DNA of 36,361 nucleotides from Maribacter sp. (GTDB taxonomy: Bacteria > Bacteroidota > Bacteroidia > Flavobacteriales > Flavobacteriaceae), in the NCBI GenBank assembly GCA_024228355.1, contig JAAETN010000475.1, forward strand, positions 1-36,361, given 5' to 3'. The position numbers were made by a program, and so were the translations under genes. The stretch's first letter is position 1. Every line of letters begins with the position of its first letter. The notes below the pieces were generated by a model. That model saw only the letters and a program-made list of their open reading frames with translations, did not search any database and was not told the DNA's origin. Below, piece by piece: positions 17,918 to 25,590 of the stretch.

Positions 17918-17967
17918 CAGTAATCAGTAATCAGTAATCAGTAATCAGTAATCAGTAATCAGTAATC
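17918..17967. repeat. Heptanucleotide tandem repeat (CAGTAAT)7
   Basis: Seven perfect, uninterrupted copies of CAGTAAT (17918-17966) plus the first base of an eighth, starting 11 bp after the pterin dehydratase stop. Not inside a gene. The copies are identical, which suggests recent slippage-driven expansion. Confidence 0.95.
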
Positions 17968-18122
17968 GAAGAAAAGTTTTCGAAGAAGAATTAATCTCCT
18001 AAAGTTATAAAGTTTGTTGAACTTGAACTTGAGATTAGCGCTTATTTTGAACCAGGCAAGGATTTTTCCCTCTCTAAATTTTCTTAAATTTACAGGCATT
18101 TAATCAATACGAATAATAAATT

Positions 18123-18833
18123 ATGGGTAGAGCTTTTGAATTCAGGAAGGCACGTAAAATGAAAAGATGGTCAGCTATGTCCAAGGCGTTTACGCGTATT
18201 GGCAAGGACATTGTTATGGCTGTCAAAGAAGGTGGTCCCGACCCAGATTCAAATTCAAGGCTAAGAGCAGTTATACAGAACGCTAAATCTGTTAATATGC
18301 CCAAGGACAATGTTGAAAGGGCCATAAAAAGAGCCACTGATAAAAGCTTAGGTGATTATAAAGAGGTATTGTTTGAAGGCTATGCTCCCCATGGAATTGC
18401 AATTCTAGTTGAGACTGCAACCGATAATAATACCAGGACAGTTGCCAATGTGAGAAGTTATTTCAACAAATGCAATGGCAGTTTGGGAACCTCAGGATCC
18501 GTAGAGTTCATGTTCGACCATACGTGCAATTTTCGTATCCCTGCTGAAGGCATTGACCCAGAAGAACTTGAATTGGAAATGATCGATTTTGGTGCTGAAG
18601 AAGTTTTTGTTGATGATGACGGCATACTCATCTACGCGCCTTTTGAAAGCTTTGGATCCATACAAAAAGAATTGGAAAACAAGGAAATTGAAATCCTATC
18701 CTCAGGATTTGAAAGAATACCTCAAGTAACCAAAAAACTGTCTGAAGAAGAAGTTGCCGATGTTGAAAAGTTGCTCGAAAAGATTGAGGAAGATGATGAT
18801 GTACAGAATGTATATCATACGATGGAGGAATAA
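18123..18833 (+). CDS. YebC/PmpR family regulatory protein
   Basis: YebC/PmpR/TACO1 family, 236 residues. The members are described either as DNA-binding transcriptional regulators or as ribosome-associated factors that help translate proline-rich stretches; the sequence does not choose between these. Typical features are the start MGRAFEFRKARKMKRWSAMSK, KAFTRIGKDIVMAVKEGG, PKDNVERAIKRA near residue 60, the central EGYAPHGIAILVE and the acidic C-terminal half with VEKLLEKIEEDDDVQNVYH. It is preceded by a repeat-bearing gap of 215 bp, where only a weak -7 box (TAAATTTA, 18085-18092) is seen. Confidence 0.94.
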   Translation: MGRAFEFRKARKMKRWSAMSKAFTRIGKDIVMAVKEGGPDPDSNSRLRAVIQNAKSVNMPKDNVERAIKRATDKSLGDYKEVLFEGYAPHGIAILVETATDNNTRTVANVRSYFNKCNGSLGTSGSVEFMFDHTCNFRIPAEGIDPEELELEMIDFGAEEVFVDDDGILIYAPFESFGSIQKELENKEIEILSSGFERIPQVTKKLSEEEVADVEKLLEKIEEDDDVQNVYHTMEE

Positions 18834-18936
18834 TACATTACTCTTTTTATCAGCATCCATACTCTCTCATTTTTTATATTGAAAACCTGAAAAATCCTTT
18901 TGGGTACATACCTTTTTAGCCCTCTCCTATTTTCTA

Positions 18937-18952
18937 AATGACATACGTCATT
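18937..18952. promoter_or_regulatory. Palindrome AATGAC-N4-GTCATT (possible operator)
   Basis: Perfect 6-bp arms with a 4-bp centre, 82 bp before the lipoprotein start in a gap without genes. The TGAC-N4-GTCA core resembles sites of Crp/Fnr-family regulators; that link is inference from a single site. Confidence 0.3.
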
Positions 18953-19034
18953 GCATACACCCCTTCACTCTTCTAACTTTATAAAAACGTATTACAAAAC
19001 GTGTTAATAAATACTCATTTAAATCCTGAAAGTC

Positions 19035-19523
19035 ATGAAAAAGTCTATTAAAATAGTAGTGTTTGGTGCAGTTCTTGTCTTGTTTACCGTTTTTGCATGC
19101 AGCAAAGATGATTCTGAACCGCTTGTCAAGGAAGGAGGTCCTTTTGCGATTAGTGAATTAGCTGGGAATTGGGAAGCTTCTTCCGCTAATTTTAATGGAG
19201 GCAATGTAAACATAGATGTAGTCGATCAAGGAGGAACTGTTTCCTTGACTGTTCAAGGAAATGGAAATTTTACCTTAAACATAGATCCCGTAGATCGTGC
19301 GGCATACACTGTTAGCGGAGAGATGTTCTGGGAAAAATTCGAAGGAGAATTCTATTTCGCAATCGAATGGGATGATTATCCAGGAGATTGGGATACCTAT
19401 GGCGCTACACTTGCAGGCACTACCTTCTCTATTAATGGAGGGGCCGATACTGGAGAATATGATTTTAACGACGATGGTACTTTCGAATCGGCCAGTATAA
19501 GTTTTACTTTTATAAGGGCTTAA
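19035..19523 (+). CDS. Small lipoprotein, probably surface-exposed
   Basis: A 162-residue lipoprotein: hydrophobic signal segment, then a lipobox-like VFAC with the lipidated Cys near residue 22. The residues after it, SKDD, resemble the lipoprotein export signal described in Bacteroidota (Lys followed by two acidic residues), which would send it to the cell surface. The mature part is beta-rich (ELAGNWEASSANF, GTVSLTVQGNGNFTLNI), similar in style to lipocalin-like flavobacterial lipoproteins, and rich in Gly, Asp and aromatic residues. No enzyme motif. Its TAA stop overlaps the TAA of the convergent acyltransferase gene, sharing TTAA. Confidence 0.8.
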   Translation: MKKSIKIVVFGAVLVLFTVFACSKDDSEPLVKEGGPFAISELAGNWEASSANFNGGNVNIDVVDQGGTVSLTVQGNGNFTLNIDPVDRAAYTVSGEMFWEKFEGEFYFAIEWDDYPGDWDTYGATLAGTTFSINGGADTGEYDFNDDGTFESASISFTFIRA

Positions 19524-20056
19524 GTATATTCCGGGATCTTCCCTAGGGATCCTTTAAAAAAAGCTTTGTAAATCTTAAAATCCATTTCTAGATTTTCGGA
19601 CGGAAAATGTGGCTTTGAAAATTTTATTTGTTTATGACCGTAGTCAAAAGCAACTAGAATAATAGGAACCTGTGCAGTTTTTGCTATGTAGTAGAATCCT
19701 GTTTTCCATTTTTCGACCTTTTTACGGGTACCTTCAGGAGACAATGCTAATCTAAATACCTCTTTTTCATTAAAAATATTGGCAATTGCAGTGACTGTAT
19801 CGCTGCTTTTGCTTCGGTCGATAGGAGCGCCACCCATCCACCTAAAATACCAGCCAAAAGGCGGTTTAAAAAGACTTTTCTTGGCAATAAAACTAATGTC
19901 CTGATTGATTACCCTTCGAATCAAAAGCCCCAAAAAGAAATCTACCCAACTGGTATGAGGTACAACAGCTACAATACATTTATTTAGTTTAGGGAATTCC
20001 CCAATCGTCTTCCAACCGAGCAATTTGAAATAAATAAATTTTGCAAGAACATGCAT
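19520..20056 (-). CDS. PlsC-like 1-acyl-glycerol-3-phosphate-type acyltransferase
   Basis: Short (178 residues) membrane-associated glycerophospholipid acyltransferase-like protein. The catalytic H-x4-D is HTSWVD near residue 34, GAPIDRSKS near 76 corresponds to the substrate-binding block, and PEGTRKK near 108 is the phosphate-binding block III. Acceptor specificity cannot be told from sequence; proteins of this size often annotate as generic acyltransferases. It is the last gene of a six-gene minus-strand run, 10 bp after the KdnB-like gene, which suggests envelope lipid or LPS acylation. Convergent and overlapping by four bp with the lipoprotein gene. Confidence 0.85.
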   Translation of the reverse strand: MHVLAKFIYFKLLGWKTIGEFPKLNKCIVAVVPHTSWVDFFLGLLIRRVINQDISFIAKKSLFKPPFGWYFRWMGGAPIDRSKSSDTVTAIANIFNEKEVFRLALSPEGTRKKVEKWKTGFYYIAKTAQVPIILVAFDYGHKQIKFSKPHFPSENLEMDFKIYKAFFKGSLGKIPEYT

Positions 20057-20066
20057 TTAAGGGTAC

Positions 20067-21194
20067 CTAAATTTTCTGATAAATTGATTTCAACTTAGCA
20101 GGGGTAATTATCTTTCTCCAGTCCTTTCCCAAAGCATTTTCCCATAAGGGATCCATACTCATTGAAACTGAGATCATCGTATTGAATTCATCATCCGCTA
20201 AATTGGCACATAATCCTTCGGGTAATTGAATTTCATGTTTTTCACGCATAATATTGAACAAAGCCACACCTTCTGGGTAAAACTCCTTTAAATGCTGAAA
20301 AACCAAACAATTGCCAATGCCATGTTTAACCCCTAAAAGGTATGACAACCCATAACTCATTGCATGGGCTACACCTACTTGTGAATACGCTATGCTCATA
20401 CCCCCATGCCATGAAGCCATCATTAATTTATTCCTAGACTCGCAAGGTGTTAATCCATCAAGAAAAACTTCTTTACAAAGCTCTAAAGCCTTCTCACCAT
20501 AACTTTGGCTAAAGGCATTAAGATAGGTGCCGTTAAGGGATTCTATGCAGTGTATATAGCAATCCATACCTGTATAAAACCATTGCTCTTTCGATACTCC
20601 CTCCGTCAAATCTGGATCTAAAACCACTTGATCAAAGGTCGTATAGTCTGAATTTATACCTAACTTTTTTTCAGGGCCCAAGAGTACTGTTGTCCTTGAG
20701 ACCTCAGCGCCTGTTCCACTAATGGTTGGAACACCAACGTGATAAATTGATGGTCTTATTACCAAATCCCATCCTTGATAGACCGAAGAGCTACCATCGT
20801 TGTTCATCATTATGGCGACGGCCTTAGCCAGATCCATTATGGTTCCGCCACCGATGCCTACAATCCCGGATGGTAGTTCTTGGAATTCGTTCTTTACTTT
20901 TTGAACCAAACTATCTACCTGTTGGGTTTTAGGCTCTTCACCTGCAGAAATAAATATGATTTGATCACAAAATATCGTAGGAATTCTGTTTGCCAATTCC
21001 GTTCCTTCAAAAACATCGTCTACCAAGAAAACGAAAGGAGAATCGGAATGTTTACGCTTGGGCATCAAAATATCTCCCAACTGATTGAAGCTTCCTTTGC
21101 CAAAAACTACATGCGGTACCATAGGAAAGTTCCTGTACTTTGTAGCTTGGTGAGAAGTTGTATTTTTTATTTCACTCTTATCCTTCAATTCCAT
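20067..21194 (-). CDS. kdnB: KdnB-like iron-containing alcohol dehydrogenase (probable Kdo 8-oxidase)
   Basis: Group III iron-dependent alcohol dehydrogenase fold, 375 residues. The nucleotide-binding GIGGGTIMD is near residue 113, and the four metal ligands can be placed at Asp211, His215 (MDCYIH), His277 (VAHAMSYG) and His291 (KHGIGN). The long conserved stretches such as YQGWDL, GTGAEVSRT, INSDYTTFDQ and QWFYTGMDCYIH recall KdnB of Shewanella, which oxidises C8 of Kdo as the first step to 8-amino-Kdo. The location next to a CMP-Kdo-type synthetase supports this. The partner aminotransferase KdnA is not in the window. Resemblance is from memory, so the exact substrate remains probable, not shown. 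Confidence 0.75.
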   Translation of the reverse strand: MELKDKSEIKNTTSHQATKYRNFPMVPHVVFGKGSFNQLGDILMPKRKHSDSPFVFLVDDVFEGTELANRIPTIFCDQIIFISAGEEPKTQQVDSLVQKVKNEFQELPSGIVGIGGGTIMDLAKAVAIMMNNDGSSSVYQGWDLVIRPSIYHVGVPTISGTGAEVSRTTVLLGPEKKLGINSDYTTFDQVVLDPDLTEGVSKEQWFYTGMDCYIHCIESLNGTYLNAFSQSYGEKALELCKEVFLDGLTPCESRNKLMMASWHGGMSIAYSQVGVAHAMSYGLSYLLGVKHGIGNCLVFQHLKEFYPEGVALFNIMREKHEIQLPEGLCANLADDEFNTMISVSMSMDPLWENALGKDWRKIITPAKLKSIYQKI

Positions 21195-21198
21195 AGCG

Positions 21199-21900
21199 CT
21201 AGTTCAAATAGTCCAAAACATCTTTTAAACTATTAATTTTCAAATAATTGTAATCTTGATCCTCAACAGACACCTGCTCATGTTGCCACGTGGTGTGAAA
21301 GGGAACGTGGACCGCTTTGGCCCCAATGTTTATAATAGGCAGTACATCAGATTTTAGGGAATTTCCGATCATTAAAAACTCATCAACCTCGATTTCAAGA
21401 TGTTCCAAAAGGTTTTTATAATTCTCTTCTTTCTTATCACTTAAGACCTCTACATGGTGAAAATATTTTGACAGGCTCGACCGATCAAGTTTGCGTTCCT
21501 GATCCAATAAATCACCTTTGGTCAACACAATCAAACGATATTTATCGCCAAGCTCCTTTAAAACTTCTTTGACACCATCCAATAATTCAACAGGGTGGGC
21601 TATCATTCTTTTACCAAGATTCAAGATTTCCTGAATCGTTGCTTGTGAAACCTCATTATTCGATAACTCCAGGGCAGATTCGATCATTGAAAGCATAAAC
21701 CCTTTAATGCCGTAACCATAGAGATCCAAATTATCCATTTCTTTTTTGAACAACTCCTGATCAATTTTGTTCTTGGTTTCGAATCCTTCCAACAAGTTTG
21801 CAAATTGCTCCTCAGTCTCTCGAAAATAGGTCTCGTTCACCCAAAGGGTGTCGTCGGCATCAAAGCCAATTACTTTTATATTGCTAAAGTCTACTTCCAT
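21199..21900 (-). CDS. HAD-superfamily hydrolase (subfamily IA type)
   Basis: Phosphatase-like HAD protein of 233 residues: motif I FDADDTLW (about residues 14-21) with the nucleophilic Asp, a helical cap (about 25-105), motif II VLTKGD near 128, and motif III/IV region [12 protein letters not shown] near 180. The cap makes it unlike the capless KdsC that dephosphorylates Kdo-8-phosphate. It overlaps the 3' end of the cytidylyltransferase gene by 10 bp and ends four bp before the KdnB-like gene, so it is translated as part of the same set. A role in nucleotide-sugar or phosphate housekeeping of that pathway is inference. Confidence 0.88.
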   Translation of the reverse strand: MEVDFSNIKVIGFDADDTLWVNETYFRETEEQFANLLEGFETKNKIDQELFKKEMDNLDLYGYGIKGFMLSMIESALELSNNEVSQATIQEILNLGKRMIAHPVELLDGVKEVLKELGDKYRLIVLTKGDLLDQERKLDRSSLSKYFHHVEVLSDKKEENYKNLLEHLEIEVDEFLMIGNSLKSDVLPIINIGAKAVHVPFHTTWQHEQVSVEDQDYNYLKINSLKDVLDYLN

Positions 21901-22619
21901 GCAGCCTGTGCTCTTTTTAAATCCTCTGGGGTATCAATTTCAATGCCAACGACCATGGTCTCAACCATTTTTATTTTTTTACCATACTCCAAATACCTGA
22001 TGGCCTCAATCTTCTCCTTAGCCTCTAGGGGTAGCATCGGCAATCGCTGAAAATCCATTAAGGCTCGTTTTCTAAAGGCATAAATACCCTTATGCTTATA
22101 ATAGATATCCTCAATTTCAGTATCCCTTGGGTATGGAATCGGAGACCTTGAAAAATAGAGGGCAAAGTTACGGTTATCGATAATAACTTTTACCGTATTT
22201 GGATTGTTTATTTCTTCCCAATCATTGATTCTTACCATAAGTGAGGCCAAATCAATTTCCTCGGTATGGTCTTGCTGGAAGACCTTTAAAACACTTGCCA
22301 AACTTTCACGATCCGTAAAAGGTTCATCGCCCTGAACATTTACAATAATATCCACATCCATATCAGCGACAGCCTCTGCTATACGGTCACTACCGCAGTC
22401 ATGCTCCTTAATGCTCATGATGGCATTACCACCTGCATCTGCTATTGTATTATAAATAATATCGCTATCAGTAACCACATAGACTTCATGGAACAATCGT
22501 GTTTTTACAGCAGCTTCGTACGTTCTAAGAATTACGGGTTTTCCAGACAAATCCTGCATTAGTTTAGCAGGAAATCTAGAAGCAGCATAGCGCGCCGGAA
22601 TCATGGCAATAATCTTCAC
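21891..22619 (-). CDS. kdsB: 3-deoxy-manno-octulosonate (Kdo/Kdo8N) cytidylyltransferase
   Basis: Activates Kdo, or its 8-amino derivative, with CTP for transfer to lipid A. Marks are [14 protein letters not shown] at the N-terminus, VTDSD near residue 50, the [10 protein letters not shown] segment near 73, NVQGDEPF near 93 and the C-terminal [15 protein letters not shown]. The start codon is GTG; the next ATG would remove the first strand (MKIIA), so GTG is preferred. Overlaps the HAD gene by 10 bp. Beside a KdnB-like oxidase, the enzyme could act on 8-amino-Kdo as in Shewanella, but the residues that decide this are not evident to me. Confidence 0.93.
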   Translation of the reverse strand: MKIIAMIPARYAASRFPAKLMQDLSGKPVILRTYEAAVKTRLFHEVYVVTDSDIIYNTIADAGGNAIMSIKEHDCGSDRIAEAVADMDVDIIVNVQGDEPFTDRESLASVLKVFQQDHTEEIDLASLMVRINDWEEINNPNTVKVIIDNRNFALYFSRSPIPYPRDTEIEDIYYKHKGIYAFRKRALMDFQRLPMLPLEAKEKIEAIRYLEYGKKIKMVETMVVGIEIDTPEDLKRAQAAWK

Positions 22620-22642
22620 TTATTTATCTTTAGGTTGATTAA

Positions 22643-23212
22643 TTATGTTTTTGCCCTAGGTCTTAACTTTCGGTAAATCATAAATACGAATATCAAAATC
22701 GCAATGACCAAAAAAGCCGCTAAAATAGGGGCAAAAATCGAAGCTGTTGAAACGACAATAGCAGTTCCTGTTTCCACTGTGGATACCAGCGGATTTGCCA
22801 CTCCGCCCGTTGTTGCTGTAGAGGCCAATCGCGTTGATGCCCCTGCACCTTTAATGGCCGTAGCCGTGCCCCCACCAGCAATAATGGCCAAAGACCAGGT
22901 CACCACGGGATCTAGATTAGCAACAGTTGAAACCATTACCGCCGTACCTGCAATGGCAGCTAACGGGATGGCAATACTATCCAATAAATTATCGACCCAT
23001 GGAATAAAATAAGCGAATATTTCAGCCAAAGTCGCTACCCCTAGTGTTATCAGTGCGGCAATACTTCCTATCCATTGCCAATTCTCATTGAGTTCCCAAA
23101 CACCAAAATAAGAGGCAAGACTCAAAGCAAACAAGGGCAGAAAAACACGGAAACCGACAGATGCTGCCAATCCTACTCCCAAGAATATACTTATTACAGT
23201 TTCAGAGTTCAT
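22643..23212 (-). CDS. DUF4126 family membrane protein
   Basis: Integral membrane protein of about 189 residues with four or five hydrophobic segments (near residues 5-35, 48-70, 80-105, 107-125 and 155-180) and a basic C-terminal end (YRKLRPRAKT). The middle is rich in Gly, Ala and Thr (IAGGGTATAIKGAGASTRLAS), a DUF4126 trait. The ORF track starts at a GTG at 23227; the ATG five codons later is preferred. It lies between the helicase (24 bp) and the kdsB-type gene (23 bp). No function is known to me for the family. Confidence 0.8.
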   Translation of the reverse strand: MNSETVISIFLGVGLAASVGFRVFLPLFALSLASYFGVWELNENWQWIGSIAALITLGVATLAEIFAYFIPWVDNLLDSIAIPLAAIAGTAVMVSTVANLDPVVTWSLAIIAGGGTATAIKGAGASTRLASTATTGGVANPLVSTVETGTAIVVSTASIFAPILAAFLVIAILIFVFMIYRKLRPRAKT

Positions 23213-23236
23213 TTTTATACTTTTCACTAAATTAAG

Positions 23237-24676
23237 TTATTCCGATTCAAGAAAAAAATCAGATTTAAAACCAATGAGATACAATTGTTTCTTGGCCCTG
23301 GTAACTGCAGTATATAACCAACGGAGATATTCTTTATTGATGCCATTTGGCAGATAGGGCTGTTCTACAAAAACGGTATCCCATTGTCCACCCTGGGATT
23401 TATGGCAAGTTATTGCATAAGAGAACTTTACCTGTAATGCATTGAAATACTTGTTGTTCTTGACCCCTAGAAACTTCTTGTATTTTGATTTTTCATGGGC
23501 ATAGTCTTTCATTACCTCCTGGTACAGCTTATTACCATCTTCATAGGACAAAGATGGTGTTACAGCCTGAATCGTATCTAATAATAAAACAGTCTCAAAG
23601 GGACGCTGATTGGGATAATCGACCATTTTTACTTTTACCTCTGCGAATTTGAAGCCGTATAATTCCTTTATAGCAAATATTTCAAGTACTTCAATGATAT
23701 CCCCATTTGCAATAAACCCAGCTTCGGAAGTAGGTTTCAACCAAAAGTAATTGTTCTTGACAACCATCATATAGTCACCTACAGCCAGATCGTTCTCTAA
23801 ATAAAGAATCCTATTCCGAATGTTTTCGTTATAGAGATTGGCTCTTTTATTGGAACGGACAATGATTGTTGTTTCTTCTTTACCGTTCTCGGAATATGAT
23901 GCATCTATGGCCTCCTGTATTTCATACCCATCAACCAACCTTACGATGTCGGAATATGGGTTTACATTAAACTTAAAAGCATCAAAAAAGGTACCCTGCA
24001 ACTGTTCTCTTAATAAAGTAGCATTGACCAATATTCCCGAATCTTCGGTCTGACGTACTACTTCATCCAACTCCAGTCTTGTAACTTCCTTATTATAGTT
24101 GAGTGATAACTTTCCTTCATCCAAAGCAGGGCTTAAATCAAGATGAACCGGGGGTAGCTGGGCAGTGTCACCTATCAAAATCAATTTACAATTGTGACCT
24201 GAATAGGTAAACATCAACAGGTCATCCAATAACGAACCATTTTCAAAAAGCTTGGAGTCTGCCGGGGTATCAGGTATCATTGAAGCTTCATCAACGATGA
24301 AAATAGTATTCCGATGTTTATTGGGTGCCAATACAAACTGGACTCCTCCTCCCGTTTGTTTTTTAGGAAAATATATTTTCTTATGAATGGTAAAGGCTTG
24401 GGTTTTTGAATAATTTGACATTACCTTGGCCGCCCTCCCAGTAGGTGCCATGAGCACCGCTTTCATAGTAGTACGCCATAAATTATTCACCAAGGTCCCG
24501 ACAATGGTTGTTTTACCTGTACCGGCAAACCCCTTCAATAAAAACAATCGCTCTTTCTCTTTAGAAAGAACATAGACCGACAATAGCTGTAAGGCAACCG
24601 ACTGTTTTGGTGTAGGCTCATGCGGGAATCTTTCCTTTAAGATTTTAAAAAAAGAGGAGTCGGTAAGCACATTCAT
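23237..24676 (-). CDS. Superfamily 1B DNA helicase (RecD/Dda-like AAA ATPase)
   Basis: ATP-dependent 5'-3'-type helicase of 479 residues. Walker A is GFAGTGKTT near residue 50, followed by MAPTGRAAKVM (motif Ia), Walker B FIVDEASM near 128, GDTAQLPPV (motif III) near 170, VVRQ (motif IV region) near 205, and the C-terminal HKSQGGQWDTVF (motif V) and YTAVTRAKKQLYL (motif VI). The arrangement matches Dda/RecD2-like proteins without RecBCD partners. The ORF track starts at TTG 24685; the ATG at 24676 is chosen. A -7 box TATATTTG (read on the minus strand, 24683-24690) would start RNA only about two nt before this ATG. First gene of the six-gene minus-strand run. Confidence 0.9.
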   Translation of the reverse strand: MNVLTDSSFFKILKERFPHEPTPKQSVALQLLSVYVLSKEKERLFLLKGFAGTGKTTIVGTLVNNLWRTTMKAVLMAPTGRAAKVMSNYSKTQAFTIHKKIYFPKKQTGGGVQFVLAPNKHRNTIFIVDEASMIPDTPADSKLFENGSLLDDLLMFTYSGHNCKLILIGDTAQLPPVHLDLSPALDEGKLSLNYNKEVTRLELDEVVRQTEDSGILVNATLLREQLQGTFFDAFKFNVNPYSDIVRLVDGYEIQEAIDASYSENGKEETTIIVRSNKRANLYNENIRNRILYLENDLAVGDYMMVVKNNYFWLKPTSEAGFIANGDIIEVLEIFAIKELYGFKFAEVKVKMVDYPNQRPFETVLLLDTIQAVTPSLSYEDGNKLYQEVMKDYAHEKSKYKKFLGVKNNKYFNALQVKFSYAITCHKSQGGQWDTVFVEQPYLPNGINKEYLRWLYTAVTRAKKQLYLIGFKSDFFLESE

Positions 24677-24682
24677 AATCCC

Positions 24683-24690
24683 CAAATATA
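24683..24690 (-). promoter_or_regulatory. -7 box before the helicase gene
   Basis: TATATTTG on the minus strand, an exact TAnnTTTG match. No TTTG is found at 19-21 bp upstream. If used, the transcript would begin at or within a few nt of the helicase ATG. Confidence 0.35.
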
Positions 24691-24897
24691 AACATGATTA
24701 TTGGTGAAGTGCATCTTATCAATAATATTCCATAAAAAAAACAGGGAATAGTTCATAAAACCCCAATGGTAGCTCCTATTTAGTGTTTCGAATACCTTAT
24801 CACCTTCAATAAAACCAATCAACAACGGCATAATTTATAATATGGTCAATATGCATAAATCCTATTATAAAATATTAGGCAGTTTGCAAAAAAATTG

Positions 24898-24905
24898 TAG
24901 ATTTG
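24898..24905 (+). promoter_or_regulatory. -7 box of the membrane-anchored protein gene
   Basis: TAGATTTG matches TAnnTTTG exactly and predicts a 5' leader of about 30 nt before the ATG at 24940. No clear -33 element. Confidence 0.45.
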
Positions 24906-24939
24906 TGTTAACCACTAAAATATAATTAACACTTACGAA

Positions 24940-25590
24940 ATGAAGACCATTATACAAATTGTACTTTGGATTGCATGTATCGGATTCGGATACCTTATTT
25001 ATCAATCTGTTACAGGGCCTATGGAGTTTAAAAAAGTAAAGGAAGAACGTTTTGCAAAGGTTGTATCCAAATTAAAGGATATTAGGAATGCGCAAGAGGC
25101 CTATAAAACCGTAAATAGTAAATATGCCAATGACTTCAAAAGCCTAATTAGTTTTGTGGAAAGTGGTAAATATACCATAACTCAACAAAGGGATTCATCG
25201 TATATGGAGATGGATAAAACCTATGGTATTGAACTTTTAAAGGAAGTAAAAATCATTGATACATTAGGTTTTGTTTCGGTAAAGGATTCATTGTTCAAAA
25301 ATGATGATCGTTATAAGAGCTTAATGGATGTTCCTGGTGCAACGGCAGGTGAAAAATTTGAAATGAAATCTACAATTATTGATAAAGGAGGTTACAAAGC
25401 GCCTGTTTTCGAAGCCTCAGTAAAAAAGAATGTTGTATTGGGAGATCAGCCTAAAGACTTGTTAGAACGCGAAAATGCGCAGGTGAGTGTTGAGGAAGTA
25501 AATGGTGACATCATCAAAGTAGGTTCTTTGGAGCAAGTTAGTACAAGTGGTAACTGGCCACCAATTTATGACAAAAAAGAAGATTTATAA
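24940..25590 (+). CDS. Membrane-anchored protein of unknown function
   Basis: A 216-residue protein with one N-terminal transmembrane or signal-anchor segment (IIQIVLWIACIGFGYLIYQSV) and a soluble, probably periplasmic remainder. After the anchor comes a helical stretch LKDIRNAQEAYKTVNSKYAN that recalls the pilin-like N-terminal helix and following turn of type IV pilin-fold proteins, but no prepilin peptidase site is present. The C-terminal part is beta-rich and ends STSGNWPPIYDKKEDL. It overlaps the DUF3822 gene by 23 bp, and the gene order with DUF3822 and rsmD looks like a conserved flavobacterial unit. Function unknown. Confidence 0.85.
   Translation: MKTIIQIVLWIACIGFGYLIYQSVTGPMEFKKVKEERFAKVVSKLKDIRNAQEAYKTVNSKYANDFKSLISFVESGKYTITQQRDSSYMEMDKTYGIELLKEVKIIDTLGFVSVKDSLFKNDDRYKSLMDVPGATAGEKFEMKSTIIDKGGYKAPVFEASVKKNVVLGDQPKDLLERENAQVSVEEVNGDIIKVGSLEQVSTSGNWPPIYDKKEDL

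Noticed and set aside
22704-23012. Plus-strand ORF rich in Ala, Val and Pro over the DUF4126 gene
   Set aside because: It mirrors the codon composition of the membrane protein on the other strand; no start signal or homology seen.
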